A stretch of DNA of 64,000 nt from Gigaspora rosea (Eukaryota > Glomeromycota > Glomeromycetes > Diversisporales > Gigasporaceae): positions 528,778-592,777 of the forward strand of contig QKWP01000030.1 of the NCBI GenBank assembly GCA_003550325.1, in the 5' to 3' direction. This document shows, in pieces, positions 12,928 through 24,979 of this stretch. Numbering within the stretch: the first letter of the stretch is position 1; each line of letters begins with the position of its first letter. The notes beneath the pieces are model-generated. The model was not told the DNA's origin, made no database searches, and saw only the letters and a program-made list of their open reading frames with translations. Made by a program: the position numbers and the translations under genes.

Positions 12928-14212
12928 TTAAACAATACCTTTAACTGCATTTGATATTCTTTGTGTGCTAATAATTTTGCTCGTGTACATATGATCAGGA
13001 TGATGTTGAGGAATTATTTGTAATGTTTTAATGGCTTTATCAGCGTTTAAAAACTGTTTTTTGATTTCTGTTTCATTATCTGAAGCTAAATTTCTAAGCC
13101 ATTCACAAATTACATTATTAATTTTACTAATATTGGGCCGTTTTTGTGGATCCGAATCCATGCACTGATTCGCAAACTCAATATAACAATCAGGAGTTCC
13201 AGAAGCAAACCCTGGTCGCAATCCATTGCAAATCATGACTGCTAAATTAATGTCAAATTTATAACCATCAAAGGGTCTTTGACCAGTTGATACTTCTGTC
13301 ATAATAACACCAAAACCATATATATCTGCTGCTTGTGTAAATTTAACGTTGCCTGACAAAACTTCAGGAGCAACATAGGGCATAACACCATAAATATAAC
13401 CTTCTGGAACATACGCATCATTCTTTCTAGACAATCCTAGATCTGCGATATAAGATCGCATATTTTCATTATTGCGTTGGTCTTGCAAAATGTTACCACT
13501 ATGAAAATCAGCATGAGTGTATCCTGCACGGTTGTGAATATAAAACAACTCTTCTGAAATATCTTTAAGTATTTGTAATTTAGTCATCCATGTAAGTTTG
13601 TTAAAATTATCTCTTAAATATTTATAAAGATTCCCATTATTGGCATACTGATATACCATCAAGTATTCATTTGTTTCTGTATTTTGAGTTATTCCATATA
13701 TTGCGAGCTTACTACAATTTAATTTACATTCCATAAAACTTTTAAACTTAAAAGTTTAAAAAAAAAATGAATCGTGTGAATAAATTTTTAGATAAATCAT
13801 AAAAGCAATCAATTAACTTACTTCTTTTAAAAAATCAAAATTGTTTTCCTCAGAACTGGCCAATGTCTTGAGTGCAACAATGCTATTTGATTCACGAGAT
13901 TTTTTATAGGAGTAGTGATTATCAATTTCAATTTCATCAATTTTTCGTATGCCATCCAACCAGGTTGCTGAATATACTGTAGCGAATCCTCCTTTGCCAA
14001 TTGTTTCAATATTTGATAATCTATTGAATGGAATCCATTCAATTACGTTTACATATTCAAAGGTTCTAAATTGAAATTCTTTGATGCAATCATCAATTTT
14101 TTCATTTCTACTGGACCACCCTCGAACAGTTATGTCGGGATCGCATATCAGACACCATGCTTTAGACGTGTTGTTTTTATTACAATGTGCACATTTACCG
14201 TGTGATGGACTC
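12928..14212 (-). CDS. TKL-like protein kinase (two exons seen)
   Basis: Exons on the minus strand are 14212-13822 and 13746-12928, separated by a 75-base GT-AG intron. The first exon has no ATG; it starts after an AG acceptor with a leader of CAHCNKNN...WCLICDPD, a Cys-pair motif I recall from lineage-specific kinases of arbuscular mycorrhizal fungi. Kinase landmarks follow in order: GKGGFATVY (glycine loop), VALKTL (ATP lysine), HADFHSGNIL (catalytic loop, His-Ala-Asp instead of HRD), ADLGLS (DLG instead of DFG), YVAPEVL, and DIYGFGVIMTEVSTGQRPF. These keep the catalytic Asp and metal-binding Asp, so it is probably active. It would phosphorylate unknown protein targets. The 5' exon is missing from a stand-alone model; joining to the Sel1 ORF at 15406-15816 would supply one in phase. 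The stop is at 12928-12930. Confidence 0.85.
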
Positions 14213-14259
14213 CTTTATAATCATAAATTAAATCTTATATATCAGATATTTTAAATCAT

Positions 14260-15340
14260 TAAAAAGTTTATTGTGGTTTTAAAATTATACTTACCCACTA
14301 AATTAATGATTTTAAGGAGCATTAGTTAATGGTGAGTAAATATTTATGAACATGATTTGATGTTTTTAATTCAACTGATTAATAAATGATCTTTATACTC
14401 ACAAACTAAATTAATGTGAAATAAATAATTTGAATGGTATTAGTTAATGGTAAATAAGTATTTATGAATAAATATTTATGAACATGATTTACTGCTCCAT
14501 CGATTAATAAACCATCTTTATACTCACTAACTAAAATGGTATGAAGGGGGTATTAGGTAAGTATTTATAATAAGTATTTATGGACATGATTTGCGAACAT
14601 GTCTGTTTTTAATTCCATTGATTAATAAATCATCTTTATACTCACAAGCTAAAATGATTTGAAGGGTTTTGAGTAATGGTAAATAAGTCTTTATAAGTAT
14701 TTTTGAATATGATTTGTGAACATAATTTACTGTTTTTAATTCCATCTTTTAATAAATCATCTTTATACTCACTCACTGAATGAAATAATTTCGAAGAATA
14801 AGGTAAAAGTAAATGAATAAGTATTTGTGAACATGATTTGTAAATATGATTTATAAATATAGTTTGTAGTTTTAATTAATTATACTTACTAACTAAATGA
14901 ATTAAAGGATATTAAGTAATGACAAATAAATATTTATGATTTGTTAAAATGATTTTCTGTTTTTAATTCCACTGATTAATAAATATCTTTACACTCACAG
15001 ACTAAAAATTAATACGATTGAATTATTAATAATAAAATAAGTATTTATGAATAAGCATTTATGAACATGATTTGTTTTAACTCCACTGATTAATAAATCA
15101 TCTTTATACTCACAAGCTAAATCAATACGAATGAAATAATTTGAATGGTATTAGTAATTGTAAATAAGTATTTATGAATAGGTATTTATGAACATGATCT
15201 GTGAATATGATTTGCTGTTTTAATTCTACTGATTAATAAATCACCTTTATACTCACTTGCTGAATTATCATAAACAAATAAGATATTTATGAGCGTAAAT
15301 TGCAGATTTTAAGATGTATAATGTTCTAACACTTACTCCC
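14260..15340. repeat. minisatellite, about nine units of 110-135 bp
   Basis: Each unit contains a GATTAATAAATCATC-like block, CTTTATACTCAC, and GTATTTATGAACATGATTT. The CTTTATACTCAC motif recurs near 14388, 14514, 14634, 14763, 14986 (variant), 15102 and 15247. On the minus strand it reads GTGAGTATAAAG, which resembles a splice donor. The array lies exactly between the Sel1 ORF and the kinase exons. Confidence 0.8.
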
Positions 15341-15405
15341 TAATAATTAAAATGGAGTCAGTAATATTTTAATTTTAAAAATTGTGGCACAAATTGAAGA
15401 TTAAT

Positions 15406-15816
15406 TTACTTTGAAATCCATTCCCAAAATTTTTTCACATTCTTTTCCACACCAATTCCGTAATAGTAACAAACGGCGGTTTTAAAAATTCCATTAGAAT
15501 TATTTAATTCAGCTGATTTTTGATAATACTTAAATGCTTTGCGTTTATCCATCTTAGTACCAATCCCATGATAAAAACAAAAGCCAACTTGAAACGTTCC
15601 TCTAGGATTATTCATTTTTGCTGATTTTAGATAATAACTGAATGCCTTATTCTCATCTTTTTCCACATCAATTCCATGCTCATAGCAATAACCAAGCATG
15701 AATATTCCATAAGAATTTCCATTCTCAGCAGATGTTTGGCAGTCAGCAAAGCTTAATTCGGTAAAATTGCTAGCAAGTTTAGTAGTTTCATCTGATGAAT
15801 GTGTTTTGGCTAACAT
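15406..15816 (-). CDS. Sel1-repeat protein or N-terminal exon of a Sel1-kinase
   Basis: The ORF encodes 136 residues from an ATG at 15816 to TAA at 15406. After about 30 residues there are two full Sel1 repeats and a third that runs to the end; typical spacing is seen in FMLGYCYEHGIDVEKD, AFSYYLKSA, VGFCFYHGIG, AFKYYQKSA and CYYYGIGVEK. Sel1 repeats are alpha-helical hairpins that mediate protein contacts, commonly in signalling adaptors. The third repeat is cut short by the stop. A GT donor (GTAAATTAAT, intron from 15409 down) overlaps that stop, and splicing it to the kinase exon at 14212 keeps phase. The Sel1 assignment is firm. Whether the protein stands alone is open. Confidence 0.85.
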   Translation of the reverse strand: MLAKTHSSDETTKLASNFTELSFADCQTSAENGNSYGIFMLGYCYEHGIDVEKDENKAFSYYLKSAKMNNPRGTFQVGFCFYHGIGTKMDKRKAFKYYQKSAELNNSNGIFKTAVCYYYGIGVEKNVKKFWEWISK

Positions 15817-17845
15817 TTTAGAAGCGAAAAAAAAAAATTCTCGCTCATATATATTAAATTCTTTTTGCGGATTAGTTACAGATAGTCACCTATCCTATAT
15901 AGGATGTATCTTGTGTGCTTTAAATGCATAATATAAATATATGTATATATAAAGCTATTGTTGTTGTATAGATGTATCAAAAATTACAAATACATGTTGT
16001 ACAATGTAACATGGGCGTCATTAAACGTTTCATAATGTGAATATTGTTACCTACGTACGTACGTGCCATTGGATGTCACATGGGCTGATTTTCATCAAAA
16101 TATTCCTTTTGCTTATTACTCTATACAATCCCCATACTAATAAATAAACTTAACCTGATCTACTGCTTAAGAGGCATAAGCGGTACGATAGTTTGCTGTA
16201 ATTCAGGCCGGCTTTGATATTAATGCTGGCCAGAATAAATTTAGCCAACATTAAGGTTATCTGTGATCACGCAGAAATCAGAAATTTAGAAAAAATCCCA
16301 ATACATGATTGGCTAAAATTGTCATTTTTTCTAGATTTCTGATTTCCGGTGTATGAAATTCACTGATCACAGTAATTTGAAAAGCACTGTAATCAAAACT
16401 ATGTCAGATGACTATATTGTTTATTATTGCAGATATTAACCTTACCCAGACACACGTACGTTCGTTCGACGAGCATGGTGGGAAATGATCGTGACATAAA
16501 CTTTCAAATTTAAAAATTGTGACTCTGGTCGATCTGTCCAATAACATGAGATTAAATGATTTATTGTAATTGGCTACATTCTTACACGTGATAACTGGCC
16601 AATCAACTTTTATGATAATATAGTAACGTTATAAAACTTTATATTTTACAAGATCAAAGATATCTCACAATTAAACGGTCAGAATTTAATGATTATTATA
16701 CCATTCGATTTGTCTCATTGAGATAAATATAATGGCATAAAAATCATCAAATCCCCACCCCTTGGATCATAATGCCTTAATCTGCTTATATTTTTTAATA
16801 AAAATTTTATTCTTAATACACGTATACGTTTTCTACTTAATCTATTCGATGAATGTGTTCTTTTAAATCGTTCAAAATTATTTCTATTCAGTATTATTGA
16901 AATTACAATAATAAAATAAGTAAAGTTTAACTTAGAAAATGATACTTCGGTTATAACATAATTTTTAACTTAGAGTACAAAAACCAATTAACTTATCAGT
17001 CGATCGAGATATCACATTTGATTTTTTATCATATGATTTTCATAAATTAAACAAATCAATGAAATCACGTTTTTAAAATTTTCTCCCAAAGTCTTAGTTA
17101 TAACAAATATAACGTTCCTTAAAACAAATATGTTGCCGGGCTTTAATGAATCGAACAGTATAAAGTATACGAAAAACTAACATCACTTGGTAATGTGCAA
17201 CCCTTTAAAGATGGACAATTATTTTGCCTTCTTTTGCATGATTCTTTTGGGGTTTTCAAGATCTTAATGTGAAAATAGCTTGTTAGTATACACAAGTGAG
17301 AACTTTTAGTGAAATGCATTTTTGAAGAGTTTGTTACATTAGAAACATTGTGCCAAAAATTAAGAAAAACTGTTTTATGATATATAGATTGCTAATAAAA
17401 TTTCTTTTTTTCTTTTAGTAAATAGATTGGCAAGACAGGCATGGATTTAGATTTTTTTATTTAGTTCTGCTTTGATTTATTCAGTGTTGTCTTTTTTGCT
17501 TTGTGGCAGAGCTTTCATTGTAGGTTTATTTTGTTGGAAAGCTAGGATGTGATTAGAACTGGGAACTTCAAGTTAAGTTGCTTTTTTTTCTTTGTTTTTT
17601 TTTGTTTTGCATTCTTTCTTTTTTTGAACTAATACTAATTTTCTTCATAGGTTTGATTTGTTTAAAACTGAGTGGATAATGGATTAGGACCAAATATTGT
17701 GGAATAAGTAGTTTTATCAGTTGATTTTTTTTCTTTTTCAGCTTGAACTAGTACAACTTTCTTTTTCTGAGCTTTTATTATTTTAGTCCTGTTGTTTTTG
17801 AAAATTTCAGGCTTTTGTCATTTTGGTGCTGTTATTTGTGGAGAT
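15817..17845. other. intergenic stretch with a short inverted repeat
   Basis: The upstream flank of the Sel1 ORF. An inverted repeat lies at about 16272-16372: CTGTGATCAC and AGAAATCAGAAATTTAGAAA face TTTCTAGATTTCTGATTT and GTGATCACAG at the other end. No gene was recognised in the rest. Confidence 0.45.
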
Positions 17846-19000
17846 TCTCTTTGGCATGACCCATTTTTGCTCAAATGAAGCCTTTATTCATTTCTAATTA
17901 TTTTGATGAAAATTTGATTTTAAAACATTGTGACAATTCCTATTCTTTAGCAGGATCCATTTTAATTCAAATGAAGCCTTTATTATTTTTGATTATTTTT
18001 CAACAAAAATTGTTTTTAAAAAAATTGAGTAAAATTTCAATTTCTATTCTTTGGCAAGATCTAATTATTTTCTGACAAAAATTTGGTTTTAAAAAATTGT
18101 ATTAAATTTCAAATCTATTCTTTGGTAGCATAGCAAAGTTTGTTTTGATTGGCTAAAATTAGAATAATTATAATTGGCAATAATCTTTTTTTATATAGTC
18201 AATTATAATTTTTAAAGTACTTTTATGAGTAAAAATTGTCATGGCATAAGAATATGAAAAAATTTTTTATAATATAAAATAAAAAACAACTTGAGTCATT
18301 GAAATTTTACTTTTGGATTTTTTGTTTTTTTACTTGAGATACAGTTAAATGCAATAGTTTCAAAAACTAAATGAGAAGTGAAAGTTTTGAAAGTCAGAAG
18401 GTGCTTTAGCGATCTAAGCAATTAGTAAATAAAAGTTGCAAGATTTTGTCTCAACTAGTTCTACTTGTTTTCTAGAAGTAAAAAGTACTATGTATTTGGA
18501 ACTAATAATTCAAACTCTATTTTTTTATTATATTTAGGCTATAAGTAGGTTATAAATACAACCTTTTATAGTAGTAGAAAATGTTTATATATGTTATTAT
18601 TTAGCAGTTTGTATTGCAAAAAAAATAATATTATATATTTGTAAAATATAAATTAGTTATTATAAATATATTATTAAACACAATATGTGTCTTTAAACTA
18701 ATCTTTTGAAAGTTTTGTAATAATAAAAATTTACCCAGATATAAATAATACTTTATCCAGAAAATGATCTATATTTTTTTAGGGTATTTTAACAACCAAT
18801 CAAAATAAACTTTCACTATGTTTTCTTTGACAAGATTCATTTTTATTTAAACAAAGCCTTTATTTTTTTCTAATTATTTTTGACAAAAATTAGTTTTTAA
18901 AAAATTGTATAAAACTTAATTCCTTGGCAAGACCCATTTTTGTTCAAACAAAGGCAATTATTCATTTCTAATTATTTTTTGACTATAATTTGTTTTTAAA
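17846..19000. repeat. about 100-bp repeats in two clusters
   Basis: Units with TTTGGCAAGACCCATTTTT, AATGAAGCCTTTATTCATT, CTAATTATTTTTGACAAAA and TTTTAAAAAATTGT occur about three times at 17846-18125 and twice at 18815-19000. The spacer between the clusters (18126-18814) is AT-rich with no gene seen. Confidence 0.6.
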
Positions 19001-19889
19001 AAATTAATCAATAAATTTTAATAAATTAAAAATTACAATATTTAAATATTATAGATCAATTTTGTTTAATTATATTCAAAACTACTAATTTGTAATTTAA
19101 TCCAATACTACTATTCTGATACAAAATAATAAAAAAACACTTTGAATTGTCCATAAAACTTAAACAGAAAAATATGCCAAATAATGCTTATGTTTCTAAA
19201 ATTGTGTGAAATTAATTGTTATAATTAACTCCATTTAAATTTAAATGCTAGAAGTATACTAAGAATCTTACTGAACTCAATAAAGTTCTTACAAAATGCA
19301 CCAGCTAATACTTTTTTTCTTTCTGATATTCCAAGATCCAGAGAAGTCAACATGGTGTTCTTTTTTTTCTGAACCAAGTTTATTATTTCAAGAGCAAAAG
19401 AAGTTAGCGCAGCATTCTTCATTCCTTCTGTTCCAAGTCTATTATTCTAGGACAATCAAAGAGTAGTATTTTATTACTTCTAATTTAAATTTATTATTCT
19501 ATAGTTATAAAATAAAAAGAGCATTTTTGAAGACATGATTCTTTTCAAGTTTATTATTTTTTTATTTTTAAATATACAGATAATAAAGAATTTGTATTGC
19601 TAAATTATTTGTGTCCAGAATGCAGTTTATTTTTATAAAACCTCTGAAAGTGATGATTAAAAATGGCCTGCCATTGCAATTTACTATGAAAATTGATAAT
19701 TTTATATAAGTATCAATCAATCAAATTTTATAGTAAAAAATTTATTCATTTAATCTATGTAATATCTTGATCAGCTGTATTAGTGGTAGCTTTCCCACAA
19801 AATTTTTTACTTTCCACATGATTAGTGTCTCCTTCTCCCCAAAAAATCCTCATGTGTTACTGATTTTTAACTAAATTTTTTTCATTGTC
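19001..19889. other. AT-rich stretch without recognised gene
   Basis: A 65-codon minus-strand ORF at 19225-19422 has no recognised domain. Nothing else stands out. Confidence 0.35.
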
Positions 19890-20735
19890 TTTTTCATCAT
19901 TCTTTCAGTGCTTTTTATATTGTTTTTTATTGCTTTTATATCATTCTTTCAGTGCTTTTTACATTGTTCTTTCATCATTCTTTCAGTGCTTTTTACATTG
20001 TTCTTTCAGTACTTTTTATGTCATTCTTTTAATAGGTTAATGTTTTTATATGCATTTTATATGTTATTTTAATCCTTTTGATGTGTTCTTTCAATGCTTG
20101 TTTTGTTGTTCTTTCGTGACTTTTTTGCCATTTTTTGTGCTTCTCTCATTGTTTTTCTGGTACTTGTTTTATCATTCATTCAATGTTTTTTTTTATTGTT
20201 GTTTCATCGTTCTTTAATGTCTTTTTTGTCATTTTTTCAGTGCTTCTCTCATTGTTTTTTAGCACTTCTTTTATCATTCTTTCAGTGTTTTTTTTTATTG
20301 TGCTTTTGATGCTTTTTCTATCATTCTTTTAGCGCTTTTTTGTTGTTCTTTTAGTGCTCTTTCAATGTTTTTTTGAAGTTTCTTTCAATGTCCATTTAAT
20401 GCTTCTTTTATTGTCTATTTAGTCTAACATTAGTATTAACATTCATATGAACATTCATATGAACATTTTGGTATTATTATAATAAAAAAAAATCGCATTT
20501 AATAAAGAGTTTTTTAAAAACGTAAAATAAATAAAAGCTTTAATAATTGTTTTTTTTCTTGCAAAATATTTCAACTTTAGTATGAACGTTAGCACAAATC
20601 TTAATGCAAACATTAGTACAAACATTAGTACATTAGTGCGAACGTTAGTACGAACGTTAGCATGAACATTGGCACGAATGTTAGTACGAAAGTTATTACT
20701 AATGTTCGTACTAAAGTTCGTACTAGTTAACGTTT
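19890..20735. repeat. T-rich minisatellite and ACGTTAG repeats
   Basis: At 19890-20410 a loose repeat of about 20-30 bases (TTCTTTCAGTGCTTTTTA, CATTG) occurs well over ten times; two Phe/Ser-rich ORFs inside it are artefacts. At 20580-20735 a 12-base unit like AACGTTAGTACG is repeated, followed by its inverted form (AATGTTCGTACTAAAGTTCG). Confidence 0.7.
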
Positions 20736-21083
20736 GTAAATTCGTTGATCCAATAAATTACGATCACGTGGGGTAAAATTTTTTGTGGGTGATCTACAGG
20801 CGTTATCGTCTTTAATTCTTTTTTTGCATAAATACTATTCGAGTTTGTTCTTACTTTTGCTAGAAAATACTAGATCTTAGTTATAGACTGTTTGTTTTGA
20901 GTTTTAACACGGCAATACCTTCATTAGTTTGAATTGTGAACTCGATCTATTATAAATTTCGTCTTTAATAAAACATTTTGTGATTATTTTTAACAAAGTA
21001 TAGGTATTCGAGAGTTTTTTATAGTACTTTCTTTTTTAACTGACTTAATTGTAGATTTGAAAAAATCACGAGAATAAAAAGTA

Positions 21084-21613
21084 CTTTAATTCGTAATCCG
21101 TGAGTAAGGGAAAGGATTTGATTAGTGATCGGCAGGGTGCATATTATAATCAAAACAATTAATACTCATAATCTGGAGCCATTTTTTAATTTTCTCGATT
21201 TCTGCAAAGCTAACATCTTTTGTGTTTCTATGAAAATTATAAAGGCGATTTTTCTCTTTCTAAAAGTGGTGAATTCATCAAAATTGACCCAATGGGCCGT
21301 GAGATATTATCATTTTATCTTCACGATCATATGAAATTTCTTTGCAGATCTGTAAAGAAATTTCATATGATCGTGAAGATAAAATAATAATATCTCACGG
21401 CCCATTGGGTCAATTTTGATAAATTCACCACTTTTAGGAAGAGAAAAATCGTCTTTATAATTTTTATAGAAACACAAAAGATGTTAGCTTTGCAGAAATC
21501 GAGAAAATTAAAAAATGGCTCCAGATTATGAGTATTAATTGTTTTGATTATAATATGCACCCTGCCGATCACTAATCAAATCCTTTCCCTTAATCACGGA
21601 TTACGAATTAAAG
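21084..21613. repeat. 530-bp near-perfect palindrome without spacer
   Basis: Two 265-base arms meet at the centre AGATCT (21346-21351). Aligning them by eye gives about 7 mismatches, mostly transitions, so about 97 percent identity. Twin 69-codon ORFs at 21125-21334 (+) and 21363-21572 (-) are mirror copies of the same sequence; the translation shows no recognised domain. An RNA read through it would form a long hairpin. No target duplication or terminal motif was identified. Confidence 0.9.
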
Positions 21614-22064
21614 CATATAAAAAATTGAAAAATTTTATTAAATTGGCTAAGCCACCGTAGACCATCATGAGAAGTTATAATACAGTATAATCGATATTTT
21701 AGATATTTTAAAATGTATCATTATTACCAAAAAATTTTTACTAGTTATTTGTAGAATAAAAATATGCTTTTATTTTTTCTATTAATATGTGGATTCTGAA
21801 CGTTCGTCTTATAGAATAATTGAAAATCATTAGTTAGGACGAAAAGAATTATAAATCGAAATTTAATTAGAGTTTGGAACCGGTTTTGATCGGTTTTAAT
21901 ATATGAAAAATAAAACCGGTTCCGAACTCTAAATTAGAGTTTAGTGAAAATCAAGTCGTTATATACTTTGAAATAGTTAGTTAGGTTTCAATTAAAAAAA
22001 TAAAAAAATCGGAAAAATAGCATAATATTTGTGTTACCTTTAGAATTTTGCGCTTTTCTTTATA

Positions 22065-22221
22065 CAGTCAGACCTCTCTAAGTGCACCCTCTCTAAGTGC
22101 ACGCTTAAGCGTTGGCCCAAATATATACTTGACCTCTATAAATGCACTTTTTCTTATTATTCTCTAAATGCATGTTATGAAAGTGTGGTCCCAAGGGCGT
22201 GCACTTAGAGAGGTCTGACTG
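22065..22221. mobile_element. 157-bp MITE with 23-bp perfect terminal repeats
   Basis: Starts CAGTCAGACCTCTCTAAGTG; the perfect inverted copy occupies 22199-22221. TA precedes (22063-22064) and follows (22222-22223). The related element at 7260-7280 reads CTTTATAATAAAT at the same place without the insert, giving an empty site and supporting a TA target duplication. The termini resemble pogo-like or other Tc1/mariner elements (inference). Confidence 0.9.
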
Positions 22222-22270
22222 TAATTAAGTAAAATAAAATTATATTCGATAAAAATTTGAACATAATAAA

Positions 22271-22795
22271 ATGATCAATGTAACAGGCATAGTTTTGATT
22301 GCCTATTCCTTTCGACAAAGTACCACAAATTTGGGCATTTTCAAGCTTAAATTTGAATACTCATAAACAACAAAATACAACAAATTTGGGCATTTCAAGC
22401 TTAAATCTGAATAATAAAATGATCAATGTAACAGGCATAGTTTTGATTGCCTATTCCTTTCGACAAAGTACCACAAATTTGGGCATTTTCAAGCTTAAAT
22501 TTGAATACTCATAAACAACAAAATACAACAAATTTGGGCATTTCAAGCTTAAATCTGAATATTCATAAACAACAAAGTACCACAACTTTGGTCATTTTCA
22601 AGCTTAAATCTGAATATTCATAAACAACAAAGTACCACAAATTTGGGCATTTTCAAGCTTAAATCTGAATACTCATAAACAACAAAGTACCACAAATCTG
22701 GGCATTTTCAAGCTTAAATCTGAATACTCATAAACAACAAAGTACCACAAATTTGGGCATTTTCAAGCTTAAATCTGAATACTCATAACAAAATA
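22271..22795. repeat. tandem array, about 141-bp then about 60-bp units
   Basis: Two nearly identical units of about 141 bp begin AATAAAATGATCAATGTAAC. They are followed by shorter units of CAACAAAGTACCACAAATTT, GGGCATTTTCAAGCTTAAAT and CTGAATACTCATAAA. The array lies inside the decayed Mutator-like copy just before its right end. The overlapping ORF is an artefact. Confidence 0.85.
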
Positions 22796-22880
22796 CTCGG
22801 ATATTTCACTACATGGGTATTCTATGAGGGTACATACATGGGGTAGTACGCTAATTAGTCCGTGTGACACCCTAACCCTA

Positions 22881-23790
22881 TTTTGTAATTAATCTCGTGT
22901 AACAACTTTTTAAGAGGTACTGTCGTACGTACTTATTTATTAATCTTTGTACGCCATACTGTTTATTTATTTTACTATTAATGTAAGGATGTATAACGTA
23001 TCGCACATATTGTGCATTATTCAGAAGTCTAATTTTAACGAGACTTAAACTTAAGCATAGTCTTGTGTTTCATAAATGGTTAAAATCAAAAAAGAAATGG
23101 TTAGAGCGAATTAATTTCGATGCATAAATTTCTTTTTGTTTGGTATAACCAAAAGCCCTTCTCATTACGTTTTTTTTTTTTTTTTTTGAAACAGGTTTTG
23201 AGTCGAACTTAACGTATTTGGACGACTCAGAAGCCGACGCTTTGACAATTTTGTATTCTTGTGTTTTAAAAAAAACAAGGTCATTACGTATAAAGTCAGA
23301 TTATGCATTAGAATGTGAATTTTCGAACTATTCCTCATAATGCATAATCAGTGCATAATCTGGATTTAAAAAAAAATAGAAATTACATGCTTTGTTTTAA
23401 GTAATGCATATAAACAATATTAAATAGAAATCCTTATAAGTAGGTACGTACATATATGTAATAAGGATTACTCTTATAGTCAAAAAAAAGAACATCACAA
23501 TTCCGGAAATTCATTTACTATTTCTTACCGCAATTTTTATTATCATATTTCTAAAAGTGCATGTGTGAGAAATTTGAATATTGGGTGCCGGGGTATATCT
23601 CCGGAGCACCTGTTTTTAATTATTTCATTTTAATCACTGTATCACACTAGCAAGTTACAAACCTGCCATTTACACAGTATTGTTTCTAAAATTGATCTAA
23701 CTAATAGTGAAAAAGTATAATAAAAAACATGTCAACCACAGGTTGGTGTAATCAAATATTTCAATTTTTTTTTAACTCGCATCATTCGTC
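22881..23790. other. intergenic stretch upstream of the E2 gene
   Basis: Holds a 17-20 base T run near 23170 and several TAATGCATAATC motifs around 23290-23360. No gene was seen. The last few hundred bases should hold the promoter of the E2 gene, but no element can be named. Confidence 0.4.

Positions 23791-24979
<1,189 letters not shown>

Larger units (their letters stand above)
21690..22880. mobile_element. decayed relative of the 6657-7389 Mutator-like element
   Basis: From 21690 the sequence follows 6935-7395 in order: ATTTTAAAATGTATCA, CTAGTTATTT, TATTAATATGTGG, TCTTATAGAATA, TTAGGACGAAAA, GGAAAAATA, and finally CATAGTTTTGATTG and CCGTGTGACACCC near 22858-22875. The right terminus is kept. 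The left terminus was not found and may have been lost toward the palindrome. The copy has gained a MITE (22065-22221) and a tandem array (22271-22795). Confidence 0.65.

Noticed and set aside
14213-14300. Canonical-looking intron GTAAGTATAA...AG just upstream of the first kinase exon
   Set aside because: The phase needed upstream of it runs straight into TAA, and the donor belongs to the minisatellite motif present in every unit.
20094-20332. Two overlapping Phe/Ser/Leu-rich ORFs resembling membrane proteins
   Set aside because: They come from a T-rich minisatellite read in two frames.
21125-21572. Two 69-codon ORFs nearly identical to each other
   Set aside because: They are mirror images created by the palindrome and show no domain.
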